Shown here piece by piece: positions 1-7,127 of a stretch of DNA of 39,600 bases. Source of the DNA: Prevotella sp. (lineage in GTDB: Bacteria > Bacteroidota > Bacteroidia > Bacteroidales > Bacteroidaceae); the NCBI GenBank assembly GCA_017471245.1, contig JAFUVB010000022.1, positions 1 through 39,600 of the forward strand, in the 5' to 3' direction. How positions within the stretch are numbered: position 1 is the stretch's first letter; each line of letters opens with the position of its first letter. The notes beneath the pieces were generated by a model, which worked only from the letters and a program-made list of their open reading frames with translations, did not search any database and had not been told where the DNA came from. Made by a program: the position numbers and the translations under genes.

Positions 1-177
1 AGCCTCTTTGTTAGTTGCAGTAAGATACGTATAACGCGTATCATTTGTAACTTCCCAGTTCGTTGCATCTGCTGCGATTTGCTCAGCAGTTACCTGCGTC
101 TTGGTGAAATCCCAAGACTGTGCATTCGCACTCATGGCCAATATGGCCATTGTGATCAGAGTAAAAATTTTCTTCAT
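1..177 (-). CDS. Secreted protein, N-terminal fragment (runs off the window)
   Basis: The reading frame starts at the complement of 175-177 and runs 59 codons to the window edge without a stop. It opens with a clear signal peptide (MKKIFTLITMAILAMSANAQ) followed directly by SWDFTKTQ. Secreted Bacteroidales proteins, including some pectate lyase-like ones, often begin their mature part with a similar W-D-F start, but too little is present to assign a family. A -7 box (TACCTTTG on the minus strand, 240-247) lies 63 nt upstream of the start. The gene is divergent from the four-repeat protein at 449. That it is real is well supported; its function is unknown. Confidence 0.7.
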   Translation of the reverse strand, partial: MKKIFTLITMAILAMSANAQSWDFTKTQVTAEQIAADATNWEVTNDTRYTYLTATNKEA

Positions 178-239
178 AAGCCTATAAAATTAATGATTTA
201 GTAAATTCTTTTGTTTGCAGTTTGCGCATATTCAGGCTT

Positions 240-247
240 CAAAGGTA
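240..247 (-). promoter_or_regulatory. Possible -7 box for the partial minus-strand gene
   Basis: The minus strand reads TACCTTTG, fitting the Bacteroidetes -7 consensus TAnnTTTG. No good TTTG -33 box is visible about 20 nt further upstream, so this is only a half-supported promoter. Confidence 0.35.
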
Positions 248-370
248 TACATTATTTATTAAAGAGAAAGACATTTGAGCGCATGTTTATATTTATTTAA
301 CAAAAAGACTCGTAAAAGAAATCAAAAAAGAACGAAAATAAGCGTATTTTGTTTTGTTTTATTAGAAATA

Positions 371-402
371 TTTGTTCGTATGCGAATTTTTTGTTACTTT
401 TG
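371..402 (+). promoter_or_regulatory. Bacteroidetes sigma-ABfr-type promoter of the four-repeat protein gene
   Basis: TTTG at 371-374, a 20-nt spacer, then TACTTTTG at 395-402 match the Bacteroidetes consensus TTTG-N19-21-TAnnTTTG exactly. It ends 46 nt before the ATG at 449. Its position supports that start codon, because the longer frame that opens at 275 would begin upstream of the promoter. Confidence 0.75.
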
Positions 403-448
403 CACCAAATATTCTAACTTTTATACTAATTATTTAAAAACTAAGTTT

Positions 449-2752
449 ATGAAGAAAATTCTACTTTCTGTAGTGGCTCTTGCTGCCATGATGTTTGCAC
501 CGACAAGCGCAGACGCACAAAGCAAGCAACCACTGGTTTACAACTTTGCAGGGCTGGTGAAGCGTGCAAACATCGAAAACGCCGAAGGACCTACGTTCTT
601 TATTTATGAGAGCTCTTACAAACCTGATGTGGAGCGTTACGGCTTCGTAGGCTATCAGAACTACGAAGGAGAAGCTCTTGGGAAAGAATGCCACGTGTGG
701 CGTCGTTATGACCGTTACAATGCCAACCTGACAGCAAACGGTCTGGTATGTCCCACCGACCGCGAGATGGCTGTAGATGGTCTTGATGCAGGTTCTGTTG
801 TTAAGGTAAACTATGATGCAACGGGTGTGGAAGGCGCAGGTAAGGAACTTGTCTATGTGACAGGTGCCACTGCAGGAACGGTAGCCGAGATTGGTGGTGC
901 CGAGGCTGTTGCCGGTAAGACGACGATTGCCTCTGGTGCTGAGATTTTGGTGAAGAAAGGTGCTTATATTGTCTTCCAGGTGAAGAAAGGCATGGTGATT
1001 TCTTCCATCGAGGTTTCCAACGTGCTGCTCGACTATGAAAACGGAACAACCGTGAAGAGCGATTTCGCTGCAGAGGCTAACACCTATAAACAGCCTGCTA
1101 ATCTGAACGGAAGCACAAACAATGGTCAGGAGTTCTATGTTTGGGCTTCAGAGGGTGCTCCCAACCGAAACAGAAACCAGTATAAGGGTTATACTTGGAC
1201 AGAAGGACTTGCTCTGCCTCAGGTATGCAATGTTTGGCTCACGAGCGACCGTATCAATGGCAATATCGTTGCCGGCGGTTTGAGATGCCCGAATGACAGG
1301 GAGTTCATTGTAAGCGGTTTGGAAAGCGGATCAGAAGTAACCATCACATTCGATGCTACCAATGCAAGCACCAAGGAACTGCTGTGGGTACCGGGAAACG
1401 AGGTGGTGCTCGAGGCCACAGTGAATGGCGAGAATGCTGTTATTGCAGAAACCACTATTCCTTCTGCCACACCTATAAAGGTAGTTTCTACAGAGAAGGG
1501 CTATATTGCAGTGAAAGTGTTCAAGGGAATGATTATCTCGAAGGTGGTGATCAAGAATGCTGCCGAGACGCTCACTTACGATTTCGCTGCTCCAGCAATG
1601 AAGAGCAAGCTGACGGGATTGAACGGCAGTGCTGACAATGGTCAGGCATTCTATGTATGGGAAAGGACAGACAAAGCAGACAGCTATCGTCAGGACTTCA
1701 AGGGCTATCAGAACTATACTGGTAATAACCTGCCAGCGACTTGTCAGGTATGGCGCCGCTCTGAGCGCTTTGACCAGGATGCTACTTTGGCAAACGGCGG
1801 TCTGAACTTTACTGGCGACCGTGAGACTGTTATCAACGGTCTGAAGGCTGGCGACATTGTGAAGATCACTTATGATGCAACCAATGCTTCTACGAAGGAG
1901 TTGCTGTGGGCAACAGGTGCTTCTGCAAAGGTTGTGGCAACGGTGAACGGTGCAGAGCCCGTTTCTGGCGTTACCACGTTTCCTTCAGGAGCAGAAATCA
2001 AGATTGTCAGCACTGAGAATGGCTACTTCGGATTCAGGGCAATGAAGGGTATGGTGATTACCAAGGTGGAAGTGCTTTCACCTGTTGTTGAAAGTGAAAA
2101 CATCAACAACGACTTTGCCGCAGCTGGCGTTGTTATCCCCGTTCAGCCGGAGAAACAGAACGGAAGCGATGCTAATGGTCAGATATTCTATATATGGGAA
2201 AAGTCAGACAAGACAAACAGCAAGCGTACTGATTACAAGGGATATAAATGGACAGAAGGTCTTGCCCTGCCAGAGGTATGCCATGTATGGCGCCGTACAG
2301 ACAACATCAACAACAGCATTGTTGTAGGTGGTCTGAACTGCCCGAATGACAAGGAAATGGTGATTGATGGTTTGGAGAGCTTCAGCACTGTTACCATCAC
2401 TTACGATGCAACGAATGCTTCCGACAAGGAACTGCTCTATGTGTTGAGTCCCGAATCTTCAACATTGGCAAAGGTGAACGGACCGCTTGCCGTTCCTGGA
2501 GAGACAACGATTACTTCTGGAACGAAGATCGAGATTCCTTACACTGTTGACGGTTACATTGCCGTAAGAGTGAAGAAGGGTATGATTATCTCAGAGATCA
2601 AGATCGAATATGCTCCTACAGCCACTGGCATTGAGAACGTGAACGCTGCTGCCGAGGCAGACGGCGAATGGTATAACATGCAGGGTGTGCGTGTGGCTCA
2701 GCCGGTGAAGGGTGTTTATATCCACAATGGCAAGAAGGTGGTTGTGAAGTAA
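449..2752 (+). CDS. Secreted protein of four divergent tandem repeats, function unknown
   Basis: The start at 449 is chosen because it gives a textbook signal peptide (cleavage near APTSADA-Q) just after a consensus promoter; an in-frame extension to 275 has no such support. The 767-residue product has four homologous units at about residues 28-192, 193-370, 371-545 and 546-723. Each carries G-Q-x-F-Y-x-W, K-G-Y, a C-x-V-W motif, a GGL-x-C/F segment, VTITYDATNAS-KELL and a final GY-x-A-V-x-V-KGM-I-I-S block. Residues 724-767 form a tail (WYNMQGVRVAQPVKG, ending KKVVVK) like sorting or anchoring tails of other secreted Prevotella proteins. I do not recognise the repeat family. The aromatic-rich beta-strand pattern and the pectin-locus context suggest glycan binding (inference). 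No catalytic motif was recognised. Confidence 0.85.
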   Translation: MKKILLSVVALAAMMFAPTSADAQSKQPLVYNFAGLVKRANIENAEGPTFFIYESSYKPDVERYGFVGYQNYEGEALGKECHVWRRYDRYNANLTANGLVCPTDREMAVDGLDAGSVVKVNYDATGVEGAGKELVYVTGATAGTVAEIGGAEAVAGKTTIASGAEILVKKGAYIVFQVKKGMVISSIEVSNVLLDYENGTTVKSDFAAEANTYKQPANLNGSTNNGQEFYVWASEGAPNRNRNQYKGYTWTEGLALPQVCNVWLTSDRINGNIVAGGLRCPNDREFIVSGLESGSEVTITFDATNASTKELLWVPGNEVVLEATVNGENAVIAETTIPSATPIKVVSTEKGYIAVKVFKGMIISKVVIKNAAETLTYDFAAPAMKSKLTGLNGSADNGQAFYVWERTDKADSYRQDFKGYQNYTGNNLPATCQVWRRSERFDQDATLANGGLNFTGDRETVINGLKAGDIVKITYDATNASTKELLWATGASAKVVATVNGAEPVSGVTTFPSGAEIKIVSTENGYFGFRAMKGMVITKVEVLSPVVESENINNDFAAAGVVIPVQPEKQNGSDANGQIFYIWEKSDKTNSKRTDYKGYKWTEGLALPEVCHVWRRTDNINNSIVVGGLNCPNDKEMVIDGLESFSTVTITYDATNASDKELLYVLSPESSTLAKVNGPLAVPGETTITSGTKIEIPYTVDGYIAVRVKKGMIISEIKIEYAPTATGIENVNAAAEADGEWYNMQGVRVAQPVKGVYIHNGKKVVVK

Positions 2753-2783
2753 CGACTGCGATAATCAGAAGAAGCATTTTCTA

Positions 2784-2899
2784 AGAAGCAAGAAGCAAGA
2801 GGCAAGAAGCAAGAGAATAGAATTATGCAAATGGCATAAGTATAGAGCATCGTATCTCAATACATATCTCTTGCTTCTTGCCTCTTGCTTCTTGCTTCT
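2784..2899. terminator. 33-bp perfect inverted repeat between convergent genes, probable bidirectional terminator
   Basis: 2784-2816 is built from 7-bp units AGAAGCA/AGAGGCA and is the exact reverse complement of 2867-2899, with a 50-nt loop. It lies between the end of the four-repeat gene (2752) and the end of the convergent HTCS gene (2924). The right arm is followed by A7 and another partial copy of the unit (about 2907-2925). The position fits a shared terminator, although the long AT-rich loop and 7-bp periodicity also mark it as a dispersed intergenic repeat; the same unit recurs at 34934-34982. Confidence 0.6.
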
Positions 2900-2923
2900 A
2901 AAAAAACTCTTGCCTCTTGCTTC

Positions 2924-5900
2924 TTATTTCCTTCTCAAATTCGTGCGGTATTCCTTGGGAGTGCTACCGTATTTCTGGCGGAAGCACTTGATGAAATAGC
3001 CCGGATCGCGGAAACCTACGGCGTATGCGATTTCTGTGATATTCTGCGATGTGCCTAAAACCAGTTGTTCTGCCTTGGTCAGACGTATTTCCCTGACCAG
3101 ATCCACTGGAGCAAAGCCCGTGAGACTCTTTAGTTTCTTAAAGAATACTGAGCGGCTGAGCCCCATCTCCATGGCGATGGCTTCAATGCGGAAGTCCTCG
3201 TTTTGCAGGTTTTCTTCAATGATGCCATGTATTCGCTTGATGAAATCCAGGTCTTTCTGTTCCAGATGAGAAGAGTAGGTGCTTGCCTCCGTTGCCGACG
3301 ATGAGTTCCGAACCGTTGACGTATGTGATGGTTGATGCGCATCTTGTGCTGATTCGCTGTTCGTTTCAACAGCTATTTTCATGATATGCCGCTGGAACCG
3401 GTGCTGCTCCTCCAACAGTTGATTGATGCGAGCCGTGAGCAGGCTGCTGCTGAAAGGCTTGGTGATGTATGCGTTAGCGCCGGTGCTGATTGCCTGCATG
3501 TGAATGTCTTCGCCTTGTTTGGCGGTGAGGATGATGACCGGGATGTGACTGATGGAGAAGTCTTGGCGCACGCGGCGTAGCAATTCCATACCATCGATGC
3601 TCGGCATCATCAGGTCGGTGACGATGATATCTGGCGAATACTGGTAAATCTTCCGCAATCCTTCTTCCCCGTCGTTAGCAGTATAGAGCGTGTATTTGTC
3701 CCTGAGTTGCAAGCTGAGCATGCGGCACAGTTCGTAGTTGTCTTCAATGAGGAGAATGGTAGGCAGCTCGGTGGCATCTGGCGTATTGGCATTCTCTTGT
3801 GTTTCGCTGTCTTCCGCGATGGTTTGTTGTTGCGCAGGCTGTGCCGATGCAGTGGAAGACGGCAGATCGGAGAGATAGATGTCGGTAGTGTCTGGGTTCA
3901 GTTGCTCTTTTGTTGTAGGCAGTTCCACGACGAAAGCCACTCCGCCATCGTCCATGTTCTCTGCCCAGATGCGCCCTTGGTGCATGTTCACATACTCGCG
4001 CGAGAGCGACAGCCCGATGCCTGTTCCTGTCTGATTGTTGTCGTCGGCATGGTTGCTTGCCTGGGAGAAGCGTTCAAATATTTCCTCCAACTGCGTATTT
4101 GGAATGCTGGCACCATTGTCTTCCACGCGGATAGTGCAGCTCTTGGCTTCGCTGTCGTGTTCCAATGCCACGCAGATGGTGCCTCCTTCGGGTGTGAACT
4201 TAAAAGCATTATTAATAAGGTTGTTCACCACGATGGCAATCTTCTGGGCATCACACCAGATGAGAACATGCTCATTGGGCAGTTCAAACCGATAGGCAAT
4301 GTCGTGTTCCTGCGCCATCATACGATATTCCTGATGCAGACTTTCCAGCAGACTATTCACGTCGGTGAGCGATGCGTGCAGTCTCATCTTGCCGTTCTGC
4401 ACCTTTCGGAAGTCGAGAATCTGATTCACCAACTGCAACATCTTTTTGGCATTATTGTCGATAAGGCTCAGATACTCCTTGTCGGTGGCACCCAGCTTTT
4501 CGTTTTTCTTCAGTTCTTCGATTGGTCCTTTGATGAGTGTGAGCGGCGTGCGCAGCTCGTGACTGATATTGGTGAAGAAGCGGATCTTGAGTTCTGCCAG
4601 GCGGTCGTTGATATATACTTCATTGCGCATACGGATCATATAGACAGCCAAGCGCGCAATCGCATAGAGCAGGGCAATGGCAAGCAAGGCGTATAGGCCG
4701 TAAGCCCACCATGTGGCCCACCATGGCGGCAGGATGCGGATGGCGAGCACACGCTCTTCTTTGTCGTTGTCCATGGTTCTCACGCGGAACGTGTATTTCC
4801 CTGGCGGCACGTTGGCATAGGAGGCAATACGGTTGCTGCCGCTCATGTGCCATTGCTTCTCATATCCGTCAAGGATATAGGTGTAAGCCACTTGTCGCTG
4901 CGTGGTGTAGTTCAGCGATGCGAACTCAATGGTGAACATGTTTTGGCGGTGTGTCAGCGTGATGGCATCAGTGTAGCGGATGCTTCCCTCGTGGATGGGA
5001 GGGTCGAAATCCCCCAGTGCTCGGTTTTGAACTTTAAAGTCAACGATATAGAGAGGTGCTTCGTTTCTGCTTGCCTTTTGAACGGCAGCCGGACTGAAGG
5101 CGAGCAATCCCTGTCGGCAGCCTATGAGCATGGTGCCGTTGCTCAGTCCCATGGATGTGTTGTCTTCAATGTTCACATGGGGGAATCCAGAATAGCGGTC
5201 GTAATGGCGGACGTAGCCCGTCTTAGGATCTAATGTCGCGAGCGTGTTCTCTGTGCATAGCCACAGATGATGATTGGCATCTTCCGAAATAGATGCCACC
5301 ACTCCGTGGTTGAGCTCTGAGAAAGGAAATTCCTTGAGTTCAGGCTTATGCTTCTTTTCGTCATAGTTTTCAAGCAGGTTCAGTCCTCCGCCGAAGATAC
5401 CCATCCATACCTTCCCTTGATGATCTTTGTATAGGGAGTAGATGTCGCTGTCGAGGGCATCTGCCTCGCCAGAATTGCGGTAAGTCTCAAAACTGATTTC
5501 CTCTGGCTGCTTGAAGTTTCCCGAGAAGGACATCAGACCGTCGGTTGTCCCTACCCACAGTCTTCCGTTCTTGTCCTCAGTAATGGTACGCACACTCATG
5601 TAAAGGTCGTATTGCGGATATTGGGAAAGCCCATTGTTCCTGTGATAGAACCGTGTGGTGTTCCCCTGCTGTGATAGCAAATTCAGTCCTCCGCCAAAGG
5701 TACACACCCAGATTCTGCCCTTGCTGTCTTGGAATGTGTAGTATACGCGGTCGCTGCTGATGGAGTATTTGTCGGTATAGTCGTTGGTATACCGTGTGAA
5801 GGTATAGCCGTCGGGAGACTGTTTGTCGGGAGTAGCCTTCACCAGACCGGCTCCTTTGGTGGACAGCCACAGGTATCCCTGCCTGTCTTCCATGATGTGG

Positions 5901-7096
5901 AAGATGCTGCCAATGTCTCCTTTGAATGCCCTGATAACGGCAAATGTCTGAGGATTCACGCAGAGGAGCTCATTGTTTCGGGTGCCGATCCACAAATTGC
6001 CGTTGCGTTGCTGGAGCAGTGCGCGTACGCCGTTTCCTGCAATACTCATGCTACTGGTTTGCGGAAAGCGCAGGGAGACGAAATTGAAATTGGATGGCGG
6101 GAAACTGATCTTGTATAGACCGTGGGTAGTAGAAGAGAGCCACAGCTGACCGTCATCATCGAGATAGATATCATAGAAGCGCACCCATCTGTTGTTGAAC
6201 TCCGGAGATTCACTGAGATTGCTCATCTTTCCGCTTTGGTGGTCGTAATAGTAGAGTTCCCCATCGGGCAGCAGGATGAACAGTCCATGGTTGCCGGCAT
6301 CTTTGAACGACGGGTCGCGCAGTCGGTCGTGCTTTGAAAACGTGAAGCTACTTGTGGTGCCATCTTTCGGGTGATAGCATGTCAGCAACTGGTCGTTCTC
6401 GAATTTCCATATATTGTTCAGATGGTCAGTGAAGGTGGTGTATCCTTTTCGGAGCTTCCGCGGATTCTTCTTGTCGATGGCATCAATAGAGTAGTCTCTG
6501 CCAATCCAATAGCGTCGTTCACTGGTTTCACCTTCCACATCATGGAGCAGGCGCAGGGTGATGGGGTCGATGTCGTAGGCAGCATTGTGCAGGAGCACCA
6601 GCTTGACGTGACCCTCCTCATCGGAAGTACCCTCATACAGATTCTTGTTGCGTGTGAGCAGGAGCACATGACCGTTGCCCATGTGTCGGATCTTGATCAC
6701 CTGCATGTTCTGTGAAATCTGCTTCAGTTCATCATACACCTCGTGAAAACGTTCCGTACGCTTGTTGAAGATATACAGACGATTGTCCACATTGCGCAGC
6801 CAGAGGTGTCCATTGTTGTCGTCAACAATACTGATTACCTTCTGCGGCGGAATGTCCGACTGCCTGTTTGAGCGAGTGGCAAAGGAAGAAAAAACAGCTC
6901 CGTCGAAGGAGCATAGTCCGTGCCAGGTGCCTATCCACACAAAGCCGTCGCGGTCTTTCAGTGCATCGTATACAATGTTGCTGGGCAGTCCTTCGTCTTG
7001 AGAGTAGTGCTCAATAATCATATTCGACTGCGCGTTGCCGCAAAGCGGTAGCAGCGACAGCCAAAACAACATCAGACTTGCCCTTGCACATTTCAT
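2924..7096 (-). CDS. Hybrid two-component system sensor/regulator (HTCS)
   Basis: The 1,390-residue one-protein signalling system runs from a signal peptide through a periplasmic two-component-regulator propeller ectodomain (many Reg_prop-type W-I/V-G-T-x-x-G-L repeats, to about residue 690) and a Y_Y_Y domain (about 700-775). A membrane helix (about 787-815) follows. The cytoplasmic part has HisKA with SHELRTPL and phospho-accepting His846, an HATPase domain with NNLINNAFKFTP and GTGIGLSL, a receiver with Asp1161 in IIVTDLMMP, and an AraC-type HTH (about 1280-1390). HTCS proteins of this class bind oligosaccharides in the periplasm and switch on the neighbouring polysaccharide locus. The ATPase G1 box reads DNGASIP rather than the usual DNGxGIP. 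The gene is last in the minus-strand operon, 31 nt after the GH2 gene. The ligand is probably a pectic oligosaccharide, by context only. Confidence 0.95.
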   Translation of the reverse strand: MKCARASLMLFWLSLLPLCGNAQSNMIIEHYSQDEGLPSNIVYDALKDRDGFVWIGTWHGLCSFDGAVFSSFATRSNRQSDIPPQKVISIVDDNNGHLWLRNVDNRLYIFNKRTERFHEVYDELKQISQNMQVIKIRHMGNGHVLLLTRNKNLYEGTSDEEGHVKLVLLHNAAYDIDPITLRLLHDVEGETSERRYWIGRDYSIDAIDKKNPRKLRKGYTTFTDHLNNIWKFENDQLLTCYHPKDGTTSSFTFSKHDRLRDPSFKDAGNHGLFILLPDGELYYYDHQSGKMSNLSESPEFNNRWVRFYDIYLDDDGQLWLSSTTHGLYKISFPPSNFNFVSLRFPQTSSMSIAGNGVRALLQQRNGNLWIGTRNNELLCVNPQTFAVIRAFKGDIGSIFHIMEDRQGYLWLSTKGAGLVKATPDKQSPDGYTFTRYTNDYTDKYSISSDRVYYTFQDSKGRIWVCTFGGGLNLLSQQGNTTRFYHRNNGLSQYPQYDLYMSVRTITEDKNGRLWVGTTDGLMSFSGNFKQPEEISFETYRNSGEADALDSDIYSLYKDHQGKVWMGIFGGGLNLLENYDEKKHKPELKEFPFSELNHGVVASISEDANHHLWLCTENTLATLDPKTGYVRHYDRYSGFPHVNIEDNTSMGLSNGTMLIGCRQGLLAFSPAAVQKASRNEAPLYIVDFKVQNRALGDFDPPIHEGSIRYTDAITLTHRQNMFTIEFASLNYTTQRQVAYTYILDGYEKQWHMSGSNRIASYANVPPGKYTFRVRTMDNDKEERVLAIRILPPWWATWWAYGLYALLAIALLYAIARLAVYMIRMRNEVYINDRLAELKIRFFTNISHELRTPLTLIKGPIEELKKNEKLGATDKEYLSLIDNNAKKMLQLVNQILDFRKVQNGKMRLHASLTDVNSLLESLHQEYRMMAQEHDIAYRFELPNEHVLIWCDAQKIAIVVNNLINNAFKFTPEGGTICVALEHDSEAKSCTIRVEDNGASIPNTQLEEIFERFSQASNHADDNNQTGTGIGLSLSREYVNMHQGRIWAENMDDGGVAFVVELPTTKEQLNPDTTDIYLSDLPSSTASAQPAQQQTIAEDSETQENANTPDATELPTILLIEDNYELCRMLSLQLRDKYTLYTANDGEEGLRKIYQYSPDIIVTDLMMPSIDGMELLRRVRQDFSISHIPVIILTAKQGEDIHMQAISTGANAYITKPFSSSLLTARINQLLEEQHRFQRHIMKIAVETNSESAQDAHQPSHTSTVRNSSSATEASTYSSHLEQKDLDFIKRIHGIIEENLQNEDFRIEAIAMEMGLSRSVFFKKLKSLTGFAPVDLVREIRLTKAEQLVLGTSQNITEIAYAVGFRDPGYFIKCFRQKYGSTPKEYRTNLRRK

Positions 7097-7127
7097 ATAC
7101 GAATATCCTTTTCTTTTGTTCTACGGT

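Noticed and set aside
275-448. N-terminal extension of the four-repeat protein
   Set aside because: The in-frame ATG at 275 lies upstream of a consensus promoter and the extension is unlike a signal peptide; the signal peptide starts at 449.
3707-4696. 329-codon plus-strand open frame antisense to the HTCS kinase region
   Set aside because: It lies wholly opposite a gene with clear conserved domains, has no recognisable motif, and is explained by the codon use of the HTCS gene.
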